Origin: Methylosinus sp. PW1
GTDB lineage: Bacteria > Pseudomonadota > Alphaproteobacteria > Rhizobiales > Beijerinckiaceae
Reading direction: 5' to 3'
NCBI RefSeq assembly: GCF_000745215.1
Contig: NZ_JQNK01000004.1
Location: 2,501-66,500 of the forward strand
DNA: 64,000 nt
Below, in pieces: positions 26,101-36,558 of the stretch. The position numbers and the translations under genes are program-made. Below the pieces are notes generated by a model that saw nothing but the letters and a program-made list of their open reading frames with translations, searched no databases and was not told the DNA's origin. Numbering within the stretch: position 1 is the stretch's first letter; every line of letters starts with the position of its first letter.

Positions 26101-26403
26101 GATATCGCGGTCGAGCCCGAAGACCATCACAATGTTGGTCTGGCCGGTCTTGCTCGTCGAGGTCATCTCCGTCACATCGGCGATCGCGCCGAGCCTTCGC
26201 TCCAGAGGACCGGCGAGGCTCGTCGCGACGGTCTCGGGCGAGGCGCCCGGCAGCGAGGCGGAGACCGAGAGCGCCGGCATATCGACTTGCGGCAGCGGCG
26301 CCACCGGCAAGCGAACGAAAGCGAGCGCGCCGGCGAGCGTCAAGCCGACCGTCAGCAATATGGTCGCAATCGGCCGCTCGATGAAAGGCGCCGAAATATT
26401 CAT
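23140..26403 (-). CDS. RND efflux permease, MdtC-like
   Basis: The protein has 1087 residues of the HAE1 family. It starts [14 protein letters not shown] and has two repeats of large periplasmic porter domains. The proton-relay aspartates lie in [13 protein letters not shown] (TM4) and the lysine in [16 protein letters not shown] (TM10). The start at 26403 overlaps the preceding permease stop as ATGA; the longer frame is a shadow. An unusual Ser/Thr/Ala-rich insertion of about 55 residues follows [14 protein letters not shown] in the second porter half. Together with the preceding permease it should form a mixed MdtB2C-type trimer. Confidence 0.9.
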   Translation of the reverse strand: MNISAPFIERPIATILLTVGLTLAGALAFVRLPVAPLPQVDMPALSVSASLPGASPETVATSLAGPLERRLGAIADVTEMTSTSKTGQTNIVMVFGLDRDINGAARDIQAAINAAAADLPTGISSNPTYRKFNPADAPILILALTSKSLSRAQLYDAASNVLQQRLSQFPGVGQVAINGGASPAVRVELNPSALFKYGVGLEDVRAALASANANSPKGDIIRGGARRQVYTNDQATRADDYLPLIVAYRNGNPVRLADLAEVTDSVADVRNAAIVQGMPAIVLSIFRQPGANIIETVDQIKAQLPKLAAAMPSDVEIIPTSDRSTTIRASLRDTELTLLVAVALVILVVFLFIGEWRAALVPAVAVPVSVAGAFGAMYLLGYSLDILSLMALTIATGFVVDDAIVVLENIERHLEAGLSPREAALRGAREVGFTVISISLSLIAVFLPLLMMGGLLGRLFREFSVTLSITILISLVVSLTTTPMLCSVLLRAGPRRERRPIRPFALIARGYERSLAAALRHRGPVMLSLVAAIALTVTLFVIIPKGFFPEQDTGRLQGSIQADQSASFQSMKEKLEEFIAIIQNDPAVEVVAGNTGAGSGGGPPGSVSSGSVFVTLKKLAERDVTSAQVIERLRPKLGQVAGARLFLQPVQDLRAGGRPGGALYQYTLLADSSAELSEWAPKLMRALQGSSVVTDVNTDQQENGVETYIDIDRDTMSRLGLTPAQIDNTLNDAFGQRQVSTIYSEINQYRVVMEVAPRYWQDPQILREIYVSTAAKPASGTASSVLPAGSVTSATSSATANLSLDSARNASTNAIANSGRSGASSGSAVSTAVETMTPLVAFTRMKRGATPLAINHQGPFVAATISFNLAIGASLSDAVAELDRVSAEIRMPASVHRGMEGIARVFQSSQNDMPLLIGMALAAVYIVLGMLYESYLHPITILSTLPSAGVGALLALFAFGSELDVIALIGLFLLIGIVKKNAIMMIDFALDAKRQRGWSDRDAIVEACRLRFRPIMMTTAAALFGAIPLVASFGDGAEIRRPLGIAIVGGLLLSQLLTLYTTPVLYLTFADLRGRIARSLAARGRRA

Positions 26404-29400
26404 TCGGTCGCCTCCGCCCGCGCGTGCGCCTCGGCTCCGCCGCCGATCCGCGCGAAGCGCGACGCCAGCCGATCGAAATAGAGATAGACGACCGGCGTCG
26501 AGAACAGAGTGAGCATCTGGCTCACGAGCAGGCCGCCGACGATGGAGACGCCGAGCGGCTGACGCAGCTCGGAGCCGACGCCGGAGCCGACCATGAGCGG
26601 GATGGCGCCGAGCATGGCGGCCAGAGTCGTCATCAGGATCGGACGGAAGCGGAGCAGGCACGCCCGATAGATCGCCTCTCGCGGAGCCAGCCCGTCGACG
26701 CGCTGCGCGTCGAGCGCGAAGTCGATCATCATGATGGCGTTCTTCTTCACGATGCCGATGAGCAGAATAATGCCGATGACGCCCATGACGTCGAGATCAT
26801 AGCCGGCGATCATCAAGGCGAGCAGCGCCCCGACGCTGGCGGACGGAAGCGTCGACAAAATAGTGATCGGATGAACGAAGCTCTCGTAGAGAACGCCGAG
26901 AACGATATACATGGTCACGATCGCGGCCAGGATCAGCAGCAGCTCATTGGTGGACGAGGCCGTGAACGCCGCTGCGGCGCCCTGCATCGCGAGCGTGAAG
27001 CTCTCCGGCAGCTCGATCTCCGCCTGCGCCGCCTCGATCGCCCGCACCGCGGCGCCGAGCGAGACGCCCGGCGCGAGATCGAAAGAAATCGTCGTCGCCG
27101 GAAATTGCCCGAGATGAGTGATCTGGAGCGGTCCGTCGCGCTCTTGGAGGCGCATGATCGCGGTGAGCGGCACCTGACCGCTCGACGACGAGGAGGAAGA
27201 CGGCAGATAGAGGCCGGCGAGCGCGGCGTCCGACGCATGAAACTTCGGATCGAGCTCGAGAATGACGCGATATTGGTTCGATTGCATATAGATCGTCGAG
27301 ACGATGCGCTGGCCGAAGGCGTCGTAGAGCATATTGTCGACCGCCGCCATGGTGACGCCGAATCGCGCCGCGGTGGCGCGGTCGATCACAATGTCGAGCG
27401 CCTTGCCGCGGCTCTGAAGATCGCTCGCGACATTGGCGAGCTCGGGCGCCTCGCGAAGCCGCTCGACGAGCTTGGGCGTCCACTCGCGCAACGAAGCGAG
27501 ATCGACGTTCTCGAGCACGAAATGATAGGCCGCCTTGCTGGCCGTCGAATCGATCGTCAAATCCTGCACCGGCTGCATATAGAGCTGCACGCCGGGAATT
27601 TGGGACGCCGCATCCTGCAGCCGCGCGATCACCTCGTTCACGCTCGCCCTGCGCTGCGGCCGGGGCTTCAGCGAGATAGAGAAGCGTCCGGCGTTCAGCG
27701 TCGTGTTCGCGCCATCGACGCCGACCGAGGAGCTGACGGTCTCCACATCCGGATCGCGGAGGATCACGTCGCCGAGCGCCCGCTGCTTCTCGACCATGCC
27801 GGCGAAGGAAATGTCCTGCGCGGCTTCGGAAATCGCCTGGATGGCGCCAGTATCCTGCGGCGGGAAAAATCCTTTCGGTATGACGACATAGAGCACGCAG
27901 GTGAGCGCCAGCGTCCCCACCGTCACGGCGAGCATCGTCGGCTGACGCTCGAGCACGATGTCGAGCCCCCGTCCATAGACGCGGATCATTGCGTCGATCG
28001 CGCGCTCCGCCGCGCGATCGAAACGCCCGCGTTGCGCGTCGGGCCGGTGACGCAGCAGCTTGGCGCAGAGCATTGGCGCGAGCGAGAGAGCGACGAAGGC
28101 GGAGATGACGATGGTCACGGCCAGCGTGACGGCGAACTCGTGAAAGAGCCGTCCGACGATATCGCCCATGAACAGCAGAGGGACCAGCACAGCGACGAGC
28201 GAGACGGTGAGCGAGACGATGGTGAAGGCGATCTGCGCCGAGCCGCGCAGCGCCGCTTGCAGCGGCGTGGCGCCCGCCTCCATGTGCCGCGCAATGTTCT
28301 CGATCACGACGATCGCGTCGTCCACGACGAAGCCGGTCGAGATGGTGAGCGCCATGAGCGAGAGATTGTCGAGGCTGAAGCCGAAGAAATACATGGCGAC
28401 AAAGGAGCCGACGAGCGACAAGGGGACCGATAGGCTCGGAATGAGCGTCGCCGGCAGATTGCGCAGAAAGGCGAAGATCACCAGGACGACGAGCGCGACG
28501 GCGAGAACGAGCTCGAATTCGACATCCTCGACAGAAGCGCGGATCGTGTTCGTGCGGTCGCTCAGCACCGATATGTCGATCGCCGCGGGAAGCGAGGCCC
28601 GCAGCTGCGGCAGCATGGCTTTGACGTTCTCGACGACCTCGATGACATTGGCGCCCGGCTGGCGGCGGATGTCGAGAATGATCGCCGGAGTGGAATTGGC
28701 CCAGGACGCGATGCGGTCATTCTCTGGGCCATTGCGCACCTCCGCCACATCGGAGAGGCGAACCGGATTGCCGTTGCGAAAGGCGATGATGGTCTTGCCG
28801 AATTGCTTCGGATCGTTGATCTGATCATTGGCGTTGATCGTCGAGGATTGCTTTGGCCCGTCGAAGCCGCCCTTTGGCGCATTGGTGTTGGTGTTGGCGA
28901 TGACGGTGCGCAGATCGTCGATGTTCAGCCCATATTTGGCGAGCGCCGTCGGATTGAAGCCGACGCGGATCGCGCGACGCTGGCCATGACCGATCGCCAC
29001 GAGCCCCACGCCCGGCAGCTGCGAGAGCTTTTGCGCGAGCCGCGTCTCGATGAGGTCCTCCACCTCGATCAGCGGCAGCGACTTCGATGTGACGGCGAGC
29101 GTCATGATCGGCGCGTCGGCGGGATTGATCTTGGCGTAGACCGGCGGCGTCGGCAGATCTTGCGGCAGAAGATTGCCGCCGGCGTTGATCGCCGCCTGCA
29201 CCTGCTGCTCGGCCACGTCGAGGCTCAAAGAGAGATCGAATTGCAATGTGATCATCGAGGCGCCGGCGGAGCTCGCCGAGGTCATCTGCTTCAGCCCGGG
29301 CATCTGGCCGAACTGCCGCTCGAGCGGCGCGGTCACGGCGGACGTCATCACTTCCGGGCTCGCGCCCGGATAGAAGGTCTGCACCTGGATCGTCGGATAA

Positions 29401-29522
29401 TCGACGGCCGGCAGAGCGGAGAGCGGCAATTGCCGATAGGCGAACAATCCCGCGAGCAGGATGGCCGCCATCAGCAGGGTCGTGGCGACCGGACGCAGGA
29501 TGAAGATCTTCGAGGGATTCAT
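26400..29522 (-). CDS. RND efflux permease, MdtB-like
   Basis: This 1040-residue HAE1 permease begins [20 protein letters not shown], as in MdtB. TM4 has [13 protein letters not shown] and TM10 has [17 protein letters not shown] short poly-Ser run ([14 protein letters not shown]) lies in the same loop that carries the long insertion in the downstream permease. It is the second of three coupled pump genes, 44 bp after the adaptor gene. MdtABC of E. coli exports bile salts, novobiocin and, with AcrB and AcrD, enterobactin, so a link to the neighbouring siderophore locus is possible but not shown. Confidence 0.92.
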   Translation of the reverse strand: MNPSKIFILRPVATTLLMAAILLAGLFAYRQLPLSALPAVDYPTIQVQTFYPGASPEVMTSAVTAPLERQFGQMPGLKQMTSASSAGASMITLQFDLSLSLDVAEQQVQAAINAGGNLLPQDLPTPPVYAKINPADAPIMTLAVTSKSLPLIEVEDLIETRLAQKLSQLPGVGLVAIGHGQRRAIRVGFNPTALAKYGLNIDDLRTVIANTNTNAPKGGFDGPKQSSTINANDQINDPKQFGKTIIAFRNGNPVRLSDVAEVRNGPENDRIASWANSTPAIILDIRRQPGANVIEVVENVKAMLPQLRASLPAAIDISVLSDRTNTIRASVEDVEFELVLAVALVVLVIFAFLRNLPATLIPSLSVPLSLVGSFVAMYFFGFSLDNLSLMALTISTGFVVDDAIVVIENIARHMEAGATPLQAALRGSAQIAFTIVSLTVSLVAVLVPLLFMGDIVGRLFHEFAVTLAVTIVISAFVALSLAPMLCAKLLRHRPDAQRGRFDRAAERAIDAMIRVYGRGLDIVLERQPTMLAVTVGTLALTCVLYVVIPKGFFPPQDTGAIQAISEAAQDISFAGMVEKQRALGDVILRDPDVETVSSSVGVDGANTTLNAGRFSISLKPRPQRRASVNEVIARLQDAASQIPGVQLYMQPVQDLTIDSTASKAAYHFVLENVDLASLREWTPKLVERLREAPELANVASDLQSRGKALDIVIDRATAARFGVTMAAVDNMLYDAFGQRIVSTIYMQSNQYRVILELDPKFHASDAALAGLYLPSSSSSSSGQVPLTAIMRLQERDGPLQITHLGQFPATTISFDLAPGVSLGAAVRAIEAAQAEIELPESFTLAMQGAAAAFTASSTNELLLILAAIVTMYIVLGVLYESFVHPITILSTLPSASVGALLALMIAGYDLDVMGVIGIILLIGIVKKNAIMMIDFALDAQRVDGLAPREAIYRACLLRFRPILMTTLAAMLGAIPLMVGSGVGSELRQPLGVSIVGGLLVSQMLTLFSTPVVYLYFDRLASRFARIGGGAEAHARAEATE

Positions 29523-29566
29523 GTCTCAGCCCCGGCTTCGCCGAAAGGATGCGCGTCGAAGCGCGC

Positions 29567-30913
29567 TCACTGCGTCTCCGACGGCGGCCGTGGCGGGCGG
29601 CGCTCGCGCGCGCGTTCTGGGTCGGAGCGGCGCTTCTCTGGCGGCGGCGCGGCCACGCCGTCGCCGCCGGCGACGATCCTGACCTCCGCGCCGTCACGCA
29701 GACGATCCGCTCCGTCGGTGACGACGCGCTCGCCCTCCGCCAACCCCTGCGCGATCTCGACCATGCCATTGTTGTATCCGGCGAAATCGTCGTAATGCTC
29801 GCCGGCGGACGGCGTGATCTGCTGCATCACGACGCGATTTTCATTCGTCACCTTATAGACGAAGAGGCCGGAGGCGCCCGATCGGATCGCCGTCTTCGGA
29901 ACGACCAGCGCCTTTTCGTGAATATCGACCAGCAAGTGAACATTGACGAATTGATTGGGATAGAGCTTTTCATCGGCGTTCTCGAGCTCGGCGCGGCCGC
30001 TGACCATGCCGGTCGTCGGATCGATGGAGTTGTCGAGCGTCTGCAGCCGCCCCACCGCGATCTGCTTGGCATCGGAGCGGTCGAAGACTGTCACCTCGAG
30101 CGCGCCGCGCTTCTTCTGCGCGCTCGCGATCTCGGGAATATAATCTTCGGGAACGCCGAAGATCACCGAGATCGGATCGATCTGCGCGACGAGGGCGATG
30201 GCGTCGCCCGTCGACACATAGCTGCCCGCGTCGATCTTCCTCAAGCCGACGCGTCCGCGGATCGGCGAGACGATGCGCGCATAGGTCAAATTCAAGCTCT
30301 GATTATCGACCAGAGCCTGATCCGCTTTGACGCTGCCTTCATATTGCTTGACGACCCAGTTCTGATTGTCCGCCTGCTGGCGCGCGATCGAATCGAGCTT
30401 CTTCAGCGATTGGTAGCGGCGCAGATCGTCGCGCGCCTGATCGAGAAGGCCCTGGTCGCGGAGCAGCTGCCCCTCATATTGCGCCTTCAGCGCCTCATAG
30501 GGACGCGGATCGATCTGCGCGAGAAAATCGCCTTTTTGAACGAGCTGGCCTTCCTTGAAGCCGATATCGGTCAGATAGCCGCCGAGCTGTGTCTTCACAG
30601 AGACATTGGCGATTGGCGTCACGGTTCCGAGGAGGCCATGGCGAACGATCTTCACGTCGAGCCGCGCCGCATCGGCCACGGCGACCGGCTGCGGTCCGCC
30701 GAGGGCGCGCCGCGCGGACCGCGGCGACACAGACTCCTTCGTTCCGATCACACGATAGGCGGCATAGCATGCGGCGAGGACGAGCAACGCCGCCACGCCA
30801 TAAAAGATCCGCGAACGACGCAAGGCGGCCAGCCCGGCGAGACTCGCGGTCTTGCGTCTGCCGGACGGCGCCGCGTCGGACGCGAGGGGAAGGGCTTTCT
30901 CGTCCATTTTCAT
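29567..30913 (-). CDS. Periplasmic adaptor (membrane fusion protein), MdtA-like
   Basis: The protein has 448 residues. A cytosolic start is followed by a membrane anchor (IFYGVAALLVLAACYAAYRV, about 60-79), then beta-barrel, lipoyl (GYLTDIGFKEGQLVQKGDFLAQIDPRP) and alpha-hairpin regions, and a second lipoyl half (YARIVSPIRGRVGLRKIDAG). It bridges the RND permeases and the outer membrane channel. The ATG at 30913 overlaps the stop of the outer membrane factor gene (ATGA). The C-terminus is Arg/Pro-rich (about 30 residues). It is the only adaptor in the window and may serve the orphan permeases as well. Confidence 0.92.
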   Translation of the reverse strand: MKMDEKALPLASDAAPSGRRKTASLAGLAALRRSRIFYGVAALLVLAACYAAYRVIGTKESVSPRSARRALGGPQPVAVADAARLDVKIVRHGLLGTVTPIANVSVKTQLGGYLTDIGFKEGQLVQKGDFLAQIDPRPYEALKAQYEGQLLRDQGLLDQARDDLRRYQSLKKLDSIARQQADNQNWVVKQYEGSVKADQALVDNQSLNLTYARIVSPIRGRVGLRKIDAGSYVSTGDAIALVAQIDPISVIFGVPEDYIPEIASAQKKRGALEVTVFDRSDAKQIAVGRLQTLDNSIDPTTGMVSGRAELENADEKLYPNQFVNVHLLVDIHEKALVVPKTAIRSGASGLFVYKVTNENRVVMQQITPSAGEHYDDFAGYNNGMVEIAQGLAEGERVVTDGADRLRDGAEVRIVAGGDGVAAPPPEKRRSDPERARERRPPRPPSETQ

Positions 30914-32511
30914 CTCGCTGACTGCGCGGTCTCGAATGCGGCCGGAAGCGCGCTCACGGGAACCGGGAGCGGCGGCTCGATCGCCGAGAGCGCGTCGATG
31001 GCGGGCAGACGCGAGGCGTCCCATCCGCCGCCGAGCGCCCCGATCAGATTGACGGTCGCGATGAACAGATTCTGCCGCGCCGTCAAAGCCGATTCGATGC
31101 CGGAGAGCAGAGTCGCCTGCGCGGTGACGACCGATGTGAAGGCGACCGTGCCGACCCGATATTGGTTGAAATAGACGTCGACCGCCTCGCGCGCCTCGGC
31201 GACCGCCTTATCCAGTCGCGTGACTTGCGCGGAGAGCGCGCGGATCGACGCGAGATCGTCCTCGACCTGCTGAAAGGCGGTGAGCACGGTCTGACGATAG
31301 GTCGCGACCGCCTGGCGATAAGACGCCTCGGCCGCCTTGCGCTGCGCGTCGAGCAGGCCGCCGTCGAACAAGGTCTGCGTGGCGCTTCCGGCCAGCGACC
31401 AGGCCTCATGCGCGGCCGTCACCGGCCAGGGCTTGGCGGCCGCGAAATTCAGCGCCGGAGACAGGCTCACGCGCGGATAGAAATTGGCGATCGCGACGCC
31501 GATCAGCGCATTCTGCTGCTGCAGCCGCCGCTCCGCCGAAGCGATGTCGGGTCGGCGCTCCAGCAGCTCCGAGGGAAGGCCCGCGGGCGCGACGGGCGGC
31601 GTCTTGCCCGACCAGCGGCGCTTGCGAATCGATAGCTCCGACGGGCTGCGCCCGATCAGAACCGCGATCGCATGCTCATATTGCGCGCGCTGCAATCCGA
31701 CATTGATCGCGGTCGCCTCGGTCGACAGAACCTGATTGTCGGCGGTGACGAAATCCGCGCGCGAGGTGGTGCCGATCGTATATTGGTTCTTCAGAATGTC
31801 GCGCGTGCGGCGAAACAGCACGAGCGTGCTCTCGATCGAAGCCAGCAGCTCGTCGGAAGTGCGAAGGCTGAAATAGGCGACGGCGAGCTGGATTTGCGCG
31901 GAGAGCTTCGCATTGGCGAGATCGGCGGCGCTGACCTGCGCCGCGGCGGCGTCGGCCTCCACTGTGCGGCGAATGCGGCCCCAAACGTCGATCTCCCAAT
32001 CGAGATTGGTCGCGACCGACACATTGCTAGAATAGACGGCCGAGCCGCTCGAGACGGAACGGCTTCTCGATGGCGTGTAGCCGGTCGTGACCGTCGGAAA
32101 GAGGCCGGCCTGGCCTTCCCGCACGAGCTGCCGCGACTGATCGTAAGCGGCGGCGGCGGCCGCCACCGTCTGATTGGAGATTTCGACCTGCGCGACGAGC
32201 TTGGTGAGATCCTCGTCCTTGAAGACGAGCCACCAGTCGCCGCGATCGGCGATGTCGAGCGGCGAGATCGGCTTCCAGCGCTCACGCGCGCCGACGGCCG
32301 CGCTCTTTCGATCGCTTTCTTTGAACTTGACGGGCGCGACGTCCGTCGGCGGCGCATAATCCGGCCCCGCCATGCATCCCGCGAGCGAGGCGATCAACGC
32401 TCCCGCGGCGCCCGCTCCCGCGAGACGTCGCAAGCGCTGCGCCGTTCGACGTTTCGGAGGGGAGAGCGCATCGACGCCGCTCTCGACCGATCGCGTCGAT
32501 CGCCAATTCAT
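30910..32511 (-). CDS. Outer membrane factor lipoprotein, NodT family
   Basis: The product is a TolC-like channel of about 533 residues. It has a lipobox (LIASLAGC) and the NodT-type mature start MAGPDYAPP, followed by two OEP repeats rich in long helices. The gene leads the OMF-adaptor-permease-permease operon. The frame stays open to a GTG at 32616, but that part is AT-rich and promoter-like; the ATG at 32511 is my choice. Even then 45 residues precede the lipid-modified Cys, so a later start is possible. Confidence 0.88.
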   Translation of the reverse strand: MNWRSTRSVESGVDALSPPKRRTAQRLRRLAGAGAAGALIASLAGCMAGPDYAPPTDVAPVKFKESDRKSAAVGARERWKPISPLDIADRGDWWLVFKDEDLTKLVAQVEISNQTVAAAAAAYDQSRQLVREGQAGLFPTVTTGYTPSRSRSVSSGSAVYSSNVSVATNLDWEIDVWGRIRRTVEADAAAAQVSAADLANAKLSAQIQLAVAYFSLRTSDELLASIESTLVLFRRTRDILKNQYTIGTTSRADFVTADNQVLSTEATAINVGLQRAQYEHAIAVLIGRSPSELSIRKRRWSGKTPPVAPAGLPSELLERRPDIASAERRLQQQNALIGVAIANFYPRVSLSPALNFAAAKPWPVTAAHEAWSLAGSATQTLFDGGLLDAQRKAAEASYRQAVATYRQTVLTAFQQVEDDLASIRALSAQVTRLDKAVAEAREAVDVYFNQYRVGTVAFTSVVTAQATLLSGIESALTARQNLFIATVNLIGALGGGWDASRLPAIDALSAIEPPLPVPVSALPAAFETAQSAR

Positions 32512-33015
32512 CCTCGACTCGATCACCGACGACCCGCCCTTCGTCCCCTGAACTCGCCGCCAGAAGCTAGACAGGACGGCAGAGACGGTCGAGTTAAAAT
32601 TACTTAATTTATCCACAGACCGGTTCCGCGCTCTTCATCCGTCTTGCGCGGAGATGATTCGAGCGCCCTGGAATTCCAAACGTTTCGGTCCCGTCTCATG
32701 GCTGGACAGCCCGCGAAAGTCGAGTTCGGGCGTCGGAATTAGCGCTCGTCGATTGGACTGGCTTCGCGCCGGTTCGGTAGACCGCCCCGCTCCGAGGCTC
32801 GGCGCCGCGTTCCGCGAACAGCCGCTGGGCCAGCTCCGCATCCATCAGCTGCGCCCGGACGCAGCCGCTCGGCATGAAATACGGCGATGCGCGCTCGGGT
32901 TCGAGCAAGAGGCCGTTCGAAGGAGCCTTTTCCGTGGCGAAGCATTACAGTTTGCTCTGCCTTTCGTTCCGATCGGGGCGGCGCTCGAACGCGGATATAG
33001 GCCCCGCGGCCGCAT
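32512..33015. other. Intergenic region between divergent RND operons
   Basis: The first about 110 bp, with TTAAAATTACTTAATTTATCC-like AT-rich sequence near 32600, is the likely promoter of the leftward pump operon. The remainder is GC-rich and open in several frames, but I recognise no protein in it. Confidence 0.4.
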
Positions 33016-33183
33016 GTTCTATCCGTCGGCGGCTTGCTCGGAATGGGGGAGCGCTATGTCGCGGTGCAGCCCTCGTCCATCTCGATCAAATACGACGAGT
33101 CCGGGAAGAAGTGGCGCGCGACCGCCAATGCGACCAAGGATCAGCTCAAAGCGGCGCCCGAGTTCAAATATCATTCGAAGTGC
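33016..33183 (+). pseudogene. PRC-barrel domain remnant
   Basis: The plus frame reads VLSVGGLLGMGERYVAV, then SISIKYDESGKKWRATANAT and KDQLKAAPEFKY. This is the second half of PRC-barrel proteins common in Rhizobiales. The first half of the barrel and any start are missing, and the frame runs on into unrelated codons that join the RND gene frame. It is a fragment left by rearrangement and no part of the permease. Confidence 0.6.
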
Positions 33184-33321
33184 GGCCGCGCTCCACATGA
33201 TCGCTCGAGGCATTCGCGGCCTTGTAATCATATTAAATTGATCGTATTTATAGCTTCTTGCTCCCGGCGCCTCGCGAGCTCGAGCGTGACGGCGTATGGG
33301 CTCGCCTCTCAACCGGCTCAC

Positions 33322-36300
33322 ATGAACTTCTCGGCTCTTTTCATACACCGCCCGGTCGCGACGACGCTGCTCGCAGCGGCGCTCTTCCTCGTCGGCGCTG
33401 TCGGCTATGCATTTCTTCCGGTGGCCAGCCTGCCGGCGGTCGACATGCCGATAATCGGCGTCGGCGCCTTTCGGCCGGGCGCCGATTCTTCCACAATGGC
33501 CGCGTCGGTCGCGGCGCCCTTGGAGCGTCGACTGGCGACGATTTCCGGCCTCACCGAGCTTACTTCGTCTAGCTCGCCCAGCTCGACGCAGATCACGCTG
33601 CAATTCGACATGAATCGCAATATCGACGCTGCAGCGCGCGACGTTCAGGCGGCGCTCAACGCCGCAGCGACCGACCTGCCCGCCGATCTGTCGGCCTTGC
33701 CGTCATTCCGCAAAGCCAACGCGGCCGCCTCGCCCATTCTCATTCTCGCGCTGACATCCGACACGCTGCCGACGACATCCCTCTACGATGTCGCCGATAC
33801 GGTGATCGCGCAAAGAATATCTCGGGTTCCCGGCGTCGCCGAAGTCAAGGTCGCCGGCGCAGAGCAGCCGGCCATCCGGGTGCAGATCGATCCGGCGCGC
33901 CTCGCGACGATGGGATTGGGCGTCGATGCGGTCGCGAGCGCCATTCTCTCCGCCAATGTTCGATCGCCTCTCGGGGCTTTCGATGGAGCGACGATGTCGA
34001 CGACGCTCGGAGCGAGCGATGAATTATCGAGCCCCGAAGAATTTCGCGACATCGTCCTGCGCGCGGAAAATGGCGCTGTCGTGAAGCTGCGCGATGTCGC
34101 GACTGTCGAACGCGGCACACGTAGCCGGACGACCGCCGGCTGGTTCAACGGCAAGCCGGCCGTCTTGCTCGTCATCACCAAGCAGGCCAACGCCAATGTC
34201 GTGCAAGTCGCCGATCGCATCAAAGCCTTGCTGCCGGAGCTCGAGAGATGGGTCCCGGCGGGAATTTCGATAGCCATTCAATCTGACCGCACCGTCTCCA
34301 TTCGAGCGAGCGTGAACGACGTCCAGCACACGCTCGGCATATCCGTCGCGCTCGTCATGCTCGTGGTGTTCGTCTTTCTGAAGCGCGCGACGCCCGTTGT
34401 CGCCGCCGGCGTCACTGTTCCCCTGTCGCTCGTCGGAACCGGCGCGGCCATGTGGCTCGCAGGCTTTTCTCTCGACAATATTTCGTTGATGGCGCTGACG
34501 ATTTCTGTCGGCTTTGTCGTCGACGACGCAATCGTCATGATCGAGAATATCGCGAGCTGCTCCGAGAAGGGCATGGGCCGCTTGGAGGCGGCTCTCGCGG
34601 GAGCGCGGCAGATCGGCTTCACCGTGATCGCCATCAGCCTGTCGCTCGTCACTGTGTTCATTCCGCTCAAGTTCTTGGATGGTCCCACGGGCCGCATATT
34701 GGCCGAATTCGCGTTCACGCTCAGTTTCGCAATCGCGATATCGACCATTGTCTCGTTGACGGTCACGCCTATGGTCTGCGCATGGTTCCCCGGCGCGACG
34801 CATGCTCGACCTTCGAGAAGCGGCGAGCGGAAAGGGTTCCTCGCACGGACAGAAGCGTTCTATCTCCAGAGCCTGCGGTCGATGATCGCGCATCCCTGGC
34901 TCGGACCGGCGGCGGTGGTCGTCAGCATCGTCGCGACGATTTATCTGTACGGCGTCATCCCAAAGGGAAACCTGCCGCCGGACGACACAGGGCTAATCAA
35001 TGCGACGACGGAGGTCTCCGCCGACACCTCATTCGTCGAAATGGCGCGGCTACAAAAGGTCGTGGCCGAGATCGTGGCGTCCGATCCAGATGTCGTCACT
35101 GTCGGCTCGTCGATCGGAGGCTCCTCTGGTCTCACCTCGTCGACCAATCAGGGACGGATGTATATCGGCCTGAGACCGGCGAGCGAGCGCAATGTCACGA
35201 CTTTCGAGGTGATCGCGCGATTGAGGCGCCAGCTGACCGAAGTCACGGGGATGAGCGTTTTCCTGGTCCCGGCGCAGGACATAAGAGTTGGCGGACGGCA
35301 GAGCAAAGGCCAATATCAATTCACCCTCTGGGACTCGGCTGTCGATGAATTGAACGAATGGACGCCGAAAGTCGTCCAACGGCTGCGCGCCATTCCGGAG
35401 ATCGTCGACGTTTCGACCGACAGGCAATCCGGAGCCTTGAAGGGCGACATTATTATCGATCGCGTGGCGGCGTCGCGGCTCGGCATTTCGATTTCCGCGA
35501 TCGATGCGGCGCTCAACAGCTATTTCGGCCAGAGGCAGGACAATCTGATCTATACGCAGCGCAATCAGTATCGCGTGATCATGGAGGCGCTGCCCGCACG
35601 GCAACGTGATCCGAGCGATCTCTCGCAGATTTATGTATCGAGCGCGAATGGGACGCAGGCGCCGCTCACCGCGGTCGCGCGAATAGAGCGGGGATCGACG
35701 CCTCTGGTCGTGAACCATCAGGGCGTCGTTCCAGCTGTAACGATCTCTTATAATATCGCGCCGGGGCACACTCTCGACGCGGCGACATCGGCGGTGCGGC
35801 GCGCCGCCGACGAAATGCAGCTCCCGAATGGGCTGAGAGCAGATTTTTCCGGTGACGCAGCCGATTTTCGGACGGTCGCGAACGGCATGGCCAAGCTCAT
35901 TCTGCTGTCGCTATTGTGCGTCTATACCATACTCGGCGTTCTCTACGAGAGCTTCATACATCCGATCACGATCATATCCACATTGCCGTCCGCCGGTCTC
36001 GGAGCGCTGCTGGCGCTCCGAGCCTTCGACATCGAGTTCACCGTCATCGCCTTCATCGGGATTCTGCTGCTGATCGGCGTCGTCAAGAAGAACGGCATCA
36101 TGCTCGTCGATTTCGCGCTACAGGCCGAGAGAGAGAAGAGACTGAGCCGCGAGGAGGCCGTGCTGCTCGCAGCGAAGGAGCGTTTACGGCCGATTCTGAT
36201 GACGACATTCGCCGCCATGCTCGGCGCGCTGCCTCTCGCCATGGCCACCGGAATTGGCGCGGAGATGCGCCGACCTCTCGGGGTGACGATCGTCGGAGGG

Positions 36301-36558
36301 CTGGCGCTCAGCCAGATTCTGACGCTCTATACGACGCCGGTCATCTATCTTCTCATGAGCCGGTTTCATAGAAAGCGCGAGCGCGCCTTTCCGCCGCCAG
36401 GCCGCGCCAGTTCGCCGAACGCAGGCGCCGCTCGCCGCGAAGCTCCACAAGGCAAAAAGCTGCGAGAGGTTGATCCGGAGACGTGTAGCTCAGAGCCGAA
36501 TGTCCCGAGCTTCACCGGGCGTTCGCGACGCCGCCGGCTTTCGACTTCGCCTCCGTGA
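33322..36558 (+). CDS. RND efflux permease (orphan, HAE1 family)
   Basis: The protein has 1078 residues and begins [20 protein letters not shown] at 33322. The frame is open 288 bp further upstream, but that codes for the PRC-barrel remnant. TM4 contains [15 protein letters not shown] and TM10 IGVVKKNGIMLVDFAL; both porter repeats are present. It has no adaptor or channel gene of its own and is divergent from the MdtABC-like operon. The last 47 bp overlap the convergent substrate-binding protein gene. The tail is polar and Arg/Ser-rich, possibly extended by drift. Confidence 0.9.
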   Translation: MNFSALFIHRPVATTLLAAALFLVGAVGYAFLPVASLPAVDMPIIGVGAFRPGADSSTMAASVAAPLERRLATISGLTELTSSSSPSSTQITLQFDMNRNIDAAARDVQAALNAAATDLPADLSALPSFRKANAAASPILILALTSDTLPTTSLYDVADTVIAQRISRVPGVAEVKVAGAEQPAIRVQIDPARLATMGLGVDAVASAILSANVRSPLGAFDGATMSTTLGASDELSSPEEFRDIVLRAENGAVVKLRDVATVERGTRSRTTAGWFNGKPAVLLVITKQANANVVQVADRIKALLPELERWVPAGISIAIQSDRTVSIRASVNDVQHTLGISVALVMLVVFVFLKRATPVVAAGVTVPLSLVGTGAAMWLAGFSLDNISLMALTISVGFVVDDAIVMIENIASCSEKGMGRLEAALAGARQIGFTVIAISLSLVTVFIPLKFLDGPTGRILAEFAFTLSFAIAISTIVSLTVTPMVCAWFPGATHARPSRSGERKGFLARTEAFYLQSLRSMIAHPWLGPAAVVVSIVATIYLYGVIPKGNLPPDDTGLINATTEVSADTSFVEMARLQKVVAEIVASDPDVVTVGSSIGGSSGLTSSTNQGRMYIGLRPASERNVTTFEVIARLRRQLTEVTGMSVFLVPAQDIRVGGRQSKGQYQFTLWDSAVDELNEWTPKVVQRLRAIPEIVDVSTDRQSGALKGDIIIDRVAASRLGISISAIDAALNSYFGQRQDNLIYTQRNQYRVIMEALPARQRDPSDLSQIYVSSANGTQAPLTAVARIERGSTPLVVNHQGVVPAVTISYNIAPGHTLDAATSAVRRAADEMQLPNGLRADFSGDAADFRTVANGMAKLILLSLLCVYTILGVLYESFIHPITIISTLPSAGLGALLALRAFDIEFTVIAFIGILLLIGVVKKNGIMLVDFALQAEREKRLSREEAVLLAAKERLRPILMTTFAAMLGALPLAMATGIGAEMRRPLGVTIVGGLALSQILTLYTTPVIYLLMSRFHRKRERAFPPPGRASSPNAGAARREAPQGKKLREVDPETCSSEPNVPSFTGRSRRRRLSTSPP

